From: Lachnospiraceae bacterium
GTDB lineage: Bacteria > Bacillota > Clostridia > Lachnospirales > Lachnospiraceae
DNA: 64,000 bases
Assembly: GCA_029008875.1 (NCBI GenBank)
Contig: JAQXJP010000035.1
Location: forward strand, 62,001 to 126,000
Reading direction: 5' to 3'
Shown here: positions 17,457 to 25,152 of the stretch, in pieces
Numbering within the stretch: the first letter of the stretch is position 1
Layout of the letters: every line of letters begins with the position of its first letter
Notes under the pieces: model-generated
Database searches by the model: none
Seen by the model: only the letters and a program-made list of their open reading frames with translations
Told to the model about the DNA's origin: nothing
Made by a program: the position numbers and the translations under genes

Positions 17457-17501
17457 GAAAAAAGGAAACCGAGGGGACAGTATCACTGCCCCTCGATTTC
17501 C
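17455..17501 (-). terminator. Intrinsic terminator overlapping the end of hypA
   Basis: On the minus strand GGAAATCGAGGGG pairs with CCCCTCGGTTTCC around a short loop and is followed by TTTTTTC. The 5' arm lies inside the last codons of hypA, so it ends the hypB-flavoprotein-hypA transcript. Confidence 0.85.
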
Positions 17502-17830
17502 TTGATCATAAATTCATTTCCCTGTAACAAATAGGTGTGCTCACTGCCGCAATGGGGGCAGATTTTTCCGTGCTCCACCGTCCCGTATTCCTGCATGCAG
17601 TCCTCGCAGAATGTGATTGCCGGAATCTTCTCCACAATCAATTTTGCCTCCTGCATGTGTTGGGAGCGGTTCTTCACCGCCCACTTCCACACATCCTGCA
17701 AATAGGATTCGATCACGGTGGACACTTCACCCAACTGGAGAGTCACCGATTGAACCTCCGTCAAATCGTTCTCCTCTGCCACTTCCTCCACCATTTTGAT
17801 TACATGAAACACAACGCCCAATTCATGCAT
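17483..17830 (-). CDS. hypA: Hydrogenase/nickel maturation protein HypA
   Basis: HypA (115 residues) passes nickel to the [NiFe] hydrogenase active site, with HypB as GTPase partner. The N terminus MHEL keeps His2 and Glu3 for nickel, though the next residues (GVV) differ from the usual SIA/SLV. Four cysteines in CEDC and CPHC form the structural zinc site. It is 11 bases from the flavoprotein gene, so both are co-transcribed. No [NiFe] hydrogenase gene lies in the window; the neighbouring hydrogenase is the [FeFe] type, which does not need HypA. Confidence 0.9.
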   Translation of the reverse strand: MHELGVVFHVIKMVEEVAEENDLTEVQSVTLQLGEVSTVIESYLQDVWKWAVKNRSQHMQEAKLIVEKIPAITFCEDCMQEYGTVEHGKICPHCGSEHTYLLQGNEFMIKEIEGQ

Positions 17831-17841
17831 AGGTCCCCTCG

Positions 17842-20607
17842 CTATTTTTTCTTCTTGGAAAACTTAATCTTGATAGCCTGCTTTGCACCGTTCGGAAGAA
17901 TGTATTTCAACTTGTCTTCAGCCTTACGCATGGTGCTTGCCTCCGGAATATCCCTCTTCAAGTGAATGGCATCAAACTCACACTTGGTGGTGCAGATACC
18001 GCAACCCACACACTGATTCGGATCCACAATGGACGCGCCACAGCCGAGACATCTCGCTGTCTCCGCCTTCACCTGCTCCTCGGTAAAGCAAAGCTTGGAA
18101 TCACGGAAGGACCGCTGATCCACGTCCGCTTTTCTACCCGGTATCTGACGCCCGGTATTGTCATAGTTTTCCACCAGAATATCGTTTTTGTCCAACTCCA
18201 CATAGTAGTTCGGATCCCGGCCGATGGTAAGAGTAGATCCCGGTTGTACAAATCTGTGAATAGAGATTGCCGCCTGTTTTCCTGCTGCGATGGCATCGAT
18301 TGCGAATTTCGGTCCGGTAAGCACATCACCACCCACAAAAATATCATCCACAGTTGTCTGGTAGGTCACTTTATCCGCAACCGGAGCCGGTCCGGCAAAC
18401 TCCACATTCTCGTTCTGCAGCAGATCTCCCCAGACCGTCGCCTGCCCCACGGCAAGCAACACATTGCTGCACGGAATCGTCATGGTATCGTCCTCGTCGT
18501 ACTGAGGATCAAATCGTCCCTGTTCATTCGTCACACGGGTACACTTCTTGAGCACGATGCCGGTAACCTTACCATTTTCGGTGAGAATTTCCTTGGGTCC
18601 CCAGCCGCCGTGGAAAATGATTCCTTCTGACTCTGCCGCTTCGATCTCCTCCGGAAGTGCAGGCATGATATCTCTGGTCTCGAGAGAAACCTGGAACACC
18701 TTCGGGGAATCACAGCGCACCGCGGTGCGGGATACATCGATTGCAACGTTTCCGCCGCCGATAACCACCGTATCTCCCTGCAGTTTATACTGCTCGTTGT
18801 CGGTCACTGTATGAAGGAAGTCCACACCGGTCATGACGCCCTGTGCATCCTCTCCGACGACGCCGACTCCTCGTCCGCCCTGGCACCCGATTGCCAGGTA
18901 GAATGCCTGATAACCCTGATTGCGAAGCTCTTGGATGGTGATATCCTTGCCCACTTCGACGCCGGTTCTAAATTCTACGCCCATCTCCCGGAGAATATCA
19001 ATTTCAGCTGCCACGATATTCTTCTCCAACACAAAGGACGGAATTCCGTATACCACCATGCCTCCGAGCTTCTCATTCTTCTCGAAGATTGTGGGGCGGT
19101 ATCCTTTTTCCGCCAGGTAGAATGCACAGGAGATACCTGCCGGGCCGCCGCCGATGATGGCGATTTTCTCGTCAAATTCGCCTTCCACCTTAGGAATCAC
19201 CTTCTTGGGAATATACCTTGTCTCGGCATTCAAATCCTGCATGGCGATAAATTTCTTTACTTCATCGATGGCGATAGCCTCATCGATGGTTCCTCTGGTA
19301 CACGCGTCCTCGCATCGGCGGTTACATACATGGCCGCAGATAGCCGGAAGCGGATTATTTTTCTTGATCAGCGCAAGGGCATCCTGATATCTTCCCTGGG
19401 CTGCCAGCTTTAAGTAGCCCTGCACCGCAATATGCGCCGGGCAGGCAGTCTTGCAGGGAGCGGTTCCCGTCTCATGGGTATTGATGCGATTCTTGTCCCG
19501 ATAATCTTCAGTCCACATATGCGGGCCCCACTTCTGTTCGGAAGGAAGGGGCATCTGGGGATAGGTTACCTCTGAGCCGTCCTTCTTGCAGAGCTTTTGT
19601 CCCAGTGTCACGGCACCGGAAGGACAGAATTCCACGCATCGTCCGCAGGCAACACATTTTTCCTTTTCCACATGGGCCACGTAGGCGGAGCGGGACATGT
19701 TCGGCGTGTTGAACAGCTGTGAGGTGCGCAGCGCATAGCATACGTTCACATTGCAGTTACAGATGGCAAAAATCTTGTTCTCCCCGTCAATATTGGTAAT
19801 CTGATGAACGAAGCCATTGTCCTCCGCTTTCTTGAAAATCTCCAGTGCTTCCTCCCTGGTGATATAGCGGCCTCCCTTGCCGGTCTCAACCACATAGTCC
19901 GCCATATCGCCCACCGCAATACACCAGCCTTCCGGATCATCCGCACAGCCCTCGCCGTACACCTTGCGGGAACGTCGGCAGGAACATGGACTCGCCGCGT
20001 ACTTGCCCTCATATTTGTCCAGCCAGTGCGAGATGTGCTCCACTGACGCGGTTTGATTCTCCATCTCAATGGCCTTTTCCACCGGGATGACATGCATACC
20101 GATTCCGGCGCCTCCCGGCGGTACCATATGGGTAACTTTTTCCAGGGGAAGGCGGCTCATTCTCTCGAAGAAACGGGCCATCTCCGGATGTGCATCCAGC
20201 ACTTCCTGATTCATGTTTGCGAATTCGGCACTTCCCGGAACATACATGGGAAGCACATACTGTTTCTCATGCTGCGGATTTTCCCAGTTGTACTCGATCA
20301 GGCCGTTCCACGCCATCTCATCCAACTGTTTTTGCAGTTCCTCTTCCGAATACTCCGGACAAAGTTTCTTCATCTCCGCAAAGGTGCGGGGTTTGCGCTT
20401 CTCCATCTTCATCGCAATCTCCGCCTGCTCGTCCGTGCAGATAGCTGCAAGCCCCCAGTATTCCGGGGATTCCTTGGTAATCTTCTCGAGTCCCAGCATT
20501 ACAGGTGCCCGGTCCGTGATCATCTTCCCCAGTTTTACAATCGGTTCACGGATTGGCTCGTCATTTTTAACGCTGTCCGGTACGAATGGTCCCAATGGAT
20601 CTGTCAT
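17842..20607 (-). CDS. Iron-sulfur flavoprotein, GltD/NfnB-like NAD(P)H oxidoreductase with extra Fe-S domains
   Basis: The 921 residues combine several electron-transfer modules. Residues 1-300 are a Cys-rich domain (CSC near 208, C221, C229, CNCNVNVC near 283-290) of unclear class. A ferredoxin motif, CVACGRCVEFC, lies at 318-328. The GltD-type N-terminal Fe-S domain spans about 385-436. The FAD site is IGGGPAG (about 485-491) and the second nucleotide site is IGGGNVAID (about 616-624). A C-terminal ferredoxin, CVGCGICTTKC, ends it. This layout suggests electron transfer between NAD(P)H and ferredoxin-type carriers, possibly bifurcating. Lying between hypB and hypA and near the [FeFe] hydrogenase, it may be the redox partner of that hydrogenase; that is inference. 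Confidence 0.82.
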   Translation of the reverse strand: MTDPLGPFVPDSVKNDEPIREPIVKLGKMITDRAPVMLGLEKITKESPEYWGLAAICTDEQAEIAMKMEKRKPRTFAEMKKLCPEYSEEELQKQLDEMAWNGLIEYNWENPQHEKQYVLPMYVPGSAEFANMNQEVLDAHPEMARFFERMSRLPLEKVTHMVPPGGAGIGMHVIPVEKAIEMENQTASVEHISHWLDKYEGKYAASPCSCRRSRKVYGEGCADDPEGWCIAVGDMADYVVETGKGGRYITREEALEIFKKAEDNGFVHQITNIDGENKIFAICNCNVNVCYALRTSQLFNTPNMSRSAYVAHVEKEKCVACGRCVEFCPSGAVTLGQKLCKKDGSEVTYPQMPLPSEQKWGPHMWTEDYRDKNRINTHETGTAPCKTACPAHIAVQGYLKLAAQGRYQDALALIKKNNPLPAICGHVCNRRCEDACTRGTIDEAIAIDEVKKFIAMQDLNAETRYIPKKVIPKVEGEFDEKIAIIGGGPAGISCAFYLAEKGYRPTIFEKNEKLGGMVVYGIPSFVLEKNIVAAEIDILREMGVEFRTGVEVGKDITIQELRNQGYQAFYLAIGCQGGRGVGVVGEDAQGVMTGVDFLHTVTDNEQYKLQGDTVVIGGGNVAIDVSRTAVRCDSPKVFQVSLETRDIMPALPEEIEAAESEGIIFHGGWGPKEILTENGKVTGIVLKKCTRVTNEQGRFDPQYDEDDTMTIPCSNVLLAVGQATVWGDLLQNENVEFAGPAPVADKVTYQTTVDDIFVGGDVLTGPKFAIDAIAAGKQAAISIHRFVQPGSTLTIGRDPNYYVELDKNDILVENYDNTGRQIPGRKADVDQRSFRDSKLCFTEEQVKAETARCLGCGASIVDPNQCVGCGICTTKCEFDAIHLKRDIPEASTMRKAEDKLKYILPNGAKQAIKIKFSKKKK

Positions 20608-20628
20608 AATTTTTCTCTCCTTTTGTGT

Positions 20629-20656
20629 GTTATACCCTCTTTAAGTTACATTGTAA
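20629..20656 (-). promoter_or_regulatory. Probable promoter of the flavoprotein gene
   Basis: TTACAA (20651-20656), 16 bases, TATAAC (20629-20634), then AAGGAGAG before ATG 20607. Just upstream at 20665-20678 lies a small palindrome, ACGGA-ATTA-TCCGT, that could be an operator. Confidence 0.45.
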
Positions 20657-20702
20657 TATTTGTTACGGAATTATCCGTCACTTCCCCATCTCTTGCATGA
20701 TT

Positions 20703-20845
20703 ATCTATTACGCTTATCCATTGCGCTTATCTCTTACGCTTATCTCTTGCGCTTATCTCTTGCGCTTATCTCTCGCGTCTATCTCTCGCGTCTATCTGTT
20801 GCGCCTATCTCTTGCGCCTATCTGTTACGCCTATCTCTTGCAATA
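20703..20845. repeat. 13-bp tandem repeat array, 11 units
   Basis: Starting at 20703, the word TATC recurs exactly every 13 bases to 20833, giving eleven units of consensus TATCTCTTGCGCT (plus strand). Substitutions fall mainly at positions 6-8 and 12-13. The array fills the gap between hypB and the flavoprotein gene. Because 13 is not a multiple of three, the unit is read in all frames, and the short plus-strand ORFs here are by-products. Confidence 0.9.
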
Positions 20846-20862
20846 ATCTATTTTCTATCGCA

Positions 20863-21537
20863 TTAACTATTCTTGTAGTTCCTCACCTCTGTGCGAATCC
20901 AGTCCGCCCACTCGTCAAAACCCTCCCCGGTCTTGGCAGACACAAAGATCACCTTTGCATTGGGATTCAGATTCAATATCCGCTCCTTCACCGCCTCCTT
21001 GGAGAAATCATCGAAGACGCACAGTGTATCACATTTGTTGATCAATACCACGTCACAGATGGAGAACATCAGCGGATATTTTAGCGGCTTATCATCCCCC
21101 TCCGGCACGGACAAAATCATTGCGTTTTTGGTACTCCCTGTATCAAATTCCGCCGGGCAAACCAGATTGCCCACATTCTCAAGCACCACAAAATCCAAAT
21201 CTTTGGTCCCGAACTCATGGATTCCCTGGCGGGTCATATCCGCATCCAGATGGCACATTCCACCGGTGTGAATCTGAATGGCGCGAACCCCTGTCTCGAT
21301 AATTGCCTGTGCGTCCACATCCGAATCAATGTCCGCCTCCATGATGCCAATCTTCATCTCATCCTTCAGCATGGAAATCGTCCGCTTCAGCGTGGTGGTC
21401 TTGCCGGCCCCCGGCGAGGACATCAGGTTCAACAGGAATGTCCCGTCTGCCTTCAACTCCTCCCGCAAGCGGTTCGCATCCGCGTCGTTGTCTTCAAAGA
21501 TGCTTCGCTTTACTTCAATCACCTTAAAATCTTTCAT
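20863..21537 (-). CDS. hypB: Hydrogenase/nickel maturation GTPase HypB
   Basis: This 224-residue SIMIBI-class GTPase supports nickel insertion. Walker A is MSSPGAGKTT, the switch region includes EADIDSD, the metal/dimer motif is GGMCHLDADM, and the base-specificity motif is INKCDT. It lacks the long His-rich N-terminal tail of some HypB proteins. It heads the hypB-flavoprotein-hypA group and has a clear promoter with flanking palindromes upstream. The client nickel enzyme is not in the window. Confidence 0.93.
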   Translation of the reverse strand: MKDFKVIEVKRSIFEDNDADANRLREELKADGTFLLNLMSSPGAGKTTTLKRTISMLKDEMKIGIMEADIDSDVDAQAIIETGVRAIQIHTGGMCHLDADMTRQGIHEFGTKDLDFVVLENVGNLVCPAEFDTGSTKNAMILSVPEGDDKPLKYPLMFSICDVVLINKCDTLCVFDDFSKEAVKERILNLNPNAKVIFVSAKTGEGFDEWADWIRTEVRNYKNS

Positions 21538-21564
21538 TCTTGCCCCCTATGTCGTCTCTGCCAC

Positions 21565-21694
21565 TTGTGGACATACCACAGTATTTTTTGAGTTTTCTTT
21601 CTATAAATAAAATACACGGAAATCACAATATTGTCAATTTCTTTCAAGTGTGTCCTTTTTCGATCACCAACCGTCTTCTGTGGTATGACCACAG
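21565..21694 (-). promoter_or_regulatory. hypB promoter flanked by two copies of a 17-bp palindromic site
   Basis: The promoter TTGACA (21632-21637), 17 bases, TATTTT (21609-21614) is read on the minus strand. Site 1 at 21565-21581 reads CTGTGGTATGTCCACAA on the minus strand. Site 2 at 21678-21694 reads CTGTGGTATGACCACAG on the plus strand. Fifteen of 17 bases agree, and the sites lie in opposite orientation on either side of the promoter. This looks like a two-site operator with possible looping; no known regulator motif is recognised. Confidence 0.6.
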
Positions 21695-21892
21695 ACCAGT
21701 TTTGCATTTGGTTGTGGAAAATTGTCTCGGAAAATATCATATGACAGTAAGAAATAATACTATAAATGATATTATACATTATCTGATTCAGATTATCTTG
21801 TAACATTGTGCACAACTATATCTTCATCCCTTTATATACTTTTACTAAAGTCATTTCTGTATATCGGACTTTTCCTTTTCACACACCATTCT

Positions 21893-22226
21893 ACTGGCCA
21901 TTTCCCGGCTCCAGTCTCGGTTTTTACTAACGATTTTTCCTCCCTACCACCGTTCCGTTAGTAATTTCAAGGCCCAAGTCTCGGATTTTACTAACGTTCC
22001 TCCCTCCCTGCCACCGTTCCGTTAGTAATTTTCCGGCTCCGGTCTCAGATTTTACTAATGATTCCCCCTCTCTGCCGCCATTCGTTAGTAATTTCCCGGC
22101 TCCGGTCTCGGATTTTACTAATGATTCTCCCTCTCTGCCACCGTTCCGTTAGTAATTTCTCGGCTCCGGTCTCAGATTTTACTAATGATTCCCCCTCTCT
22201 GCCGCCATTCGTTAGTATTTTCTCAG
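21893..22226. repeat. 63/64-bp tandem repeat array with hairpin-forming units
   Basis: The word GTTAG recurs at 21957, 22021, 22084, 22148 and 22211, with spacings of 64, 63, 64 and 63, so a 127-bp double unit is also repeated. Each unit contains TTAGTAA and TTACTAA about 25-30 bases apart, a 7-bp inverted repeat enclosing CCGGCTCCGGTCTCGG. ORFs across it are repetitive and not convincing. It lies between the hydrogenase terminator and the hypB promoter region. Confidence 0.88.
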
Positions 22227-22307
22227 TTTCTTCGAATCTTCCCCGACAACTTCTGCGCCTCCCCTTCTCCAAGGCATAAAAATTCCTTTTGGCCCGAGTG
22301 CCTAGAA

Positions 22308-22341
22308 AAAAGAAAAAAGAGACTGTAAAACAGTCTCTTTT
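22308..22341 (-). terminator. Intrinsic terminator after the [FeFe] hydrogenase gene
   Basis: GAGACTG-TTTTA-CAGTCTC on the minus strand is followed by TTTTTTCTTTTTTC. The mirrored A/T flanks make it potentially bidirectional. It is about 165 bases after the hydrogenase stop. Confidence 0.85.
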
Positions 22342-22365
22342 CAAGGTATCACAATTCACATAGCC

Positions 22366-22475
22366 CTTTTCGAATATCTCTATTATCCCTATTCAAATAT
22401 CCTATTATCCCTATCCGAATATCCTATTATCTCTATTCGAATATCCTATTATCTCTATTCGAATATCCCTATTTT
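22366..22475. repeat. 22-bp tandem repeat array, five units
   Basis: The word AATAT recurs at 22373, 22396, 22418, 22440 and 22462, with spacings of 23, 22, 22 and 22. The consensus is close to ATTCGAATATCCTATTATCTCT. It lies in the 3' untranslated region of the hydrogenase gene, between its stop codon and its terminator, so it is transcribed. Confidence 0.85.
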
Positions 22476-22506
22476 CGCGAAACATATCCAATTCCGCACG
22501 GGAGAA

Positions 22507-23958
22507 TTAGTGGCGATGCATCTCAAAGGAATCCATATGATAATTCTTCAGGTTCTCGCCAATCAAGCGATCATCGGCCTTTGCCAACAACTCGTCGCGG
22601 GACTTCTTGCTGGAAATCATGTCGCTGTAAGCACTTGGTCCGCCGACGCATCCGCCTTCACAGGCCATACCCTCGATAAAGTCTTCCGGAAGTTTTCCTG
22701 CCTTCATGAGGAGCAGCGCCTTCTTGCATTCTGCGGCACCGTTTGCGACACAAATCTTCGGATCGCATCCTGCTTCCATTTCCCGGAGAGCCTGGACAAC
22801 CGCAGCGGTAACTCCGCCGGAATTTCCAAATCTCTTGCCATAGATAGAAGCCTCCTGATAGGAAGTTGCCGTATCCGGCTCAAGTTTTACATTCTTGGCA
22901 CGCATAATCGCGCGAATCTCGGAATAGGTGAGTACATAATCCACATTTCCTTCGATCTTCTGGTCCACAACCTCTGACTTCTTCGCGATACATGGTCCGA
23001 TGAATACAGTGATGGCATCCGGCTCCTTTGCCTTGATCATTCTGGAGACCGCACACATAGGTGACACGGTGGTGGAAACATGATCTGCCAGTTCCGGGAA
23101 GTGCTTGCGCACCATATTTACGAAGCCCGGACAGCAGGAGGTAACCTTCTTCTCCCCTTCCTTGTACGCTTCAAACCACTCTTCCGCCTCGTACTGCGCA
23201 GTCATATCTCCGCCGAGACCAACCTCGATAAATCCGTTGAATCCCACTTCGCTCATGGCCTTTTTCCAACTGTTCATAGTGATGGAAGGTCCAAACTGTC
23301 CCTCTGTGGCAGGGGCAACCATCGCATAAACTTTGTGTTCGGACTTCAATGCCTCGATGGTCTGAACAATAAATGTCTTGGAACCGATGGCACCGAACGG
23401 GCAACTGTGGATGCATTTACCGCAGCGGATACACTTCTCATCATCAATCACGGAAATGCCGTACTCGTCATAAGTGATGGCATTCACCGGACAACTGTTC
23501 TTGCAGGGGCGCTTCAGATGTGCGATGGCATTGTAAGGACAAGCCTGTGCACACTTACCACACTCTTTACACTTCTGGGGATCAATATGGGAGCGAAGTC
23601 TTCCCGCCTCGATGGCACCGAACTTGCAGGCATTGATACACGCCTTACCGATACAGTTCTGGCAATTTTCGGTAACGGTATAGCTGGAAATCGGGCAATC
23701 CTCACATGCGGAATGGATAACCTGTACCACATTGCCCTCCGCATTGCCATACAAAGCTTCTCCGCATGCAAGCTTCACACGCTGGCGGATAATCTCTCTC
23801 TCCTTATAAATACAGCAACGGAACTGTGGCTGCGGTCCCGGGATCAGCTGATACTGAAGGTTTTCTTTTTTCTCAGCCAGCTTTCCCTCAAAAGCAAGCT
23901 TTGCCACTTCATACAGTACCTCATGCTTAATCTTAATTACGTTCTCGTCTGCGTACAT
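22507..23958 (-). CDS. Monomeric [FeFe] hydrogenase, group-B-like
   Basis: The 483 residues begin with a Cys-rich region and several ferredoxin motifs: CQNCIGKACINAC, CKECGKCAQACP and CIRCGKCIHSCP. The H-cluster domain follows. Its three signatures are TSCCPGF (about 273-279; the group A form is TSCCPAW), GPCIAKKSE (about 321-329) and MACEGGCVGG near residue 430. The changes in all three relative to the classical group A enzyme fit group B, which in Clostridia is a soluble ferredoxin-dependent enzyme of unsettled direction or a sensor. HydE, HydF and HydG, needed for its cofactor, are not in the window. It is 48 bases downstream of the transporter operon and may be co-transcribed with it. Confidence 0.88.
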   Translation of the reverse strand: MYADENVIKIKHEVLYEVAKLAFEGKLAEKKENLQYQLIPGPQPQFRCCIYKEREIIRQRVKLACGEALYGNAEGNVVQVIHSACEDCPISSYTVTENCQNCIGKACINACKFGAIEAGRLRSHIDPQKCKECGKCAQACPYNAIAHLKRPCKNSCPVNAITYDEYGISVIDDEKCIRCGKCIHSCPFGAIGSKTFIVQTIEALKSEHKVYAMVAPATEGQFGPSITMNSWKKAMSEVGFNGFIEVGLGGDMTAQYEAEEWFEAYKEGEKKVTSCCPGFVNMVRKHFPELADHVSTTVSPMCAVSRMIKAKEPDAITVFIGPCIAKKSEVVDQKIEGNVDYVLTYSEIRAIMRAKNVKLEPDTATSYQEASIYGKRFGNSGGVTAAVVQALREMEAGCDPKICVANGAAECKKALLLMKAGKLPEDFIEGMACEGGCVGGPSAYSDMISSKKSRDELLAKADDRLIGENLKNYHMDSFEMHRH

Positions 23959-24006
23959 AAATACACCCTTTCTCTCTTGAAAATTCCCTTTTTTCGTTTT
24001 ACGCCG

Positions 24007-25143
24007 CTATTCTACCTTATTTTTTTTGGTTTTTCTAGACTTGTACACATCTTTATACAATTTTTTTGCGTTTGGTGCCATAATTCCAAAAAAGAAACCT
24101 GAAATTTTGTTCTTGAGAAATTCTTTGATTGCCTTTCTCTTTCTCCAGACCAGAAGAATTCCCCGTCCAAGCATGACGGCCGGATAGCACAACAGCAACA
24201 GCTCCAATACCAGAAGTAGCGTCGATACATCCTCGTAAGCCCGGGCCCGGTTTTCCCAGTAGGGATATATGATTCCCTGAGCATTCATGGAACGTGCCCC
24301 GAAATTTTTCAGGCGGTTCCATCTGGCTGTCACCTCGAATCTGGTGGAATTTTCCACCATCTCATAATCCGTTATCCCGCAAGTCTCCATCACATTCTTA
24401 AGGGTGGTGGTCCCGAAATCACTGACCGGATTTTTGATAAGAATCTCGTAGCAATCCACTGCGTAGGAACTTCCCCCCATTTCATCCTCGACTGCCATCA
24501 GTTTTTCCATGGTGTCAAAATCCACGTACACCGTGGGGATACTCTCCTTTGCCGCCTCGCTGAAATGTCCCTCATCCGCGCGCACCACGCCGCGCACCAT
24601 GTAGGTGGCATCCCCGATGGTGACCGGAAGACCTGCCACATGGCTGGATCCGAACAATTGCCAAGCCACGTTCTCATCCAAGATGATTCCGTCACTGGCC
24701 TCGTCCTCCCGGGTAAAATAGGTTCCGTCCAACAATTCCAGAGGATGGAAGAGGAAAAAATCCTTGGACACCCCAAATGCTCTCACTTCCGTTCCATCCC
24801 GCAAAGAACTGACATACAAGGTTTCCTCCACACTGTACGCATCCACCAGGGTGCGCCCATCCGCCCCGGAGGTGTCGATGGAGGCCTCCTGCATGGCCTG
24901 CGCCAGGCCTCTCTCCACACCCATGATTGTCTCCCCGGTCATTCCCGCATCTTCCGGGAAAAAGCAGGAGACCTGTGCAAAGGGTTCCTTGGAATCCCAC
25001 CGTCCCACGAACTGCTGGGGGGAAAGCTTTGACACATAGGCATGGTGCGCCAGCTCCAAAATCAAAACCGCAAGCAGGCATGCCCCCAGCAAAATATATT
25101 TGAAATAACGTTTTAGTAAACCAACGATCTTCAACCGCATCAT
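24007..25143 (-). CDS. MacB-like periplasmic-core-domain protein, truncated permease without ATPase
   Basis: The 378 residues have one N-terminal membrane helix (about 13-33) and a large external domain resembling the MacB periplasmic core domain. One more helix lies near 315-340, then a basic cytoplasmic tail (KKLYKDVYKSRKTKKNK). A normal FtsX/MacB permease has three helices after the core domain; only one is present. No ABC ATPase is encoded nearby. It follows the HlyD-like gene by 9 bases, the same partner arrangement as in MacA-MacB or YknX-YknZ. I infer a structural or sensing role rather than an active exporter. Confidence 0.7.
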   Translation of the reverse strand: MMRLKIVGLLKRYFKYILLGACLLAVLILELAHHAYVSKLSPQQFVGRWDSKEPFAQVSCFFPEDAGMTGETIMGVERGLAQAMQEASIDTSGADGRTLVDAYSVEETLYVSSLRDGTEVRAFGVSKDFFLFHPLELLDGTYFTREDEASDGIILDENVAWQLFGSSHVAGLPVTIGDATYMVRGVVRADEGHFSEAAKESIPTVYVDFDTMEKLMAVEDEMGGSSYAVDCYEILIKNPVSDFGTTTLKNVMETCGITDYEMVENSTRFEVTARWNRLKNFGARSMNAQGIIYPYWENRARAYEDVSTLLLVLELLLLCYPAVMLGRGILLVWRKRKAIKEFLKNKISGFFFGIMAPNAKKLYKDVYKSRKTKKNKVE

Positions 25144-25152
25144 TCCCTCTTT

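Noticed and set aside
20625-20866. Leu/Ser/Tyr-rich plus-strand ORFs
   Set aside because: They are readings of the 13-bp repeat in several frames.
22045-22359. 104-codon minus-strand repetitive ORF
   Set aside because: It is a translation of the 63/64-bp array plus the terminator; period not a multiple of three throughout.
20700-22480. CRISPR array
   Set aside because: The three arrays are directly tandem without unique spacers and no cas genes are present.
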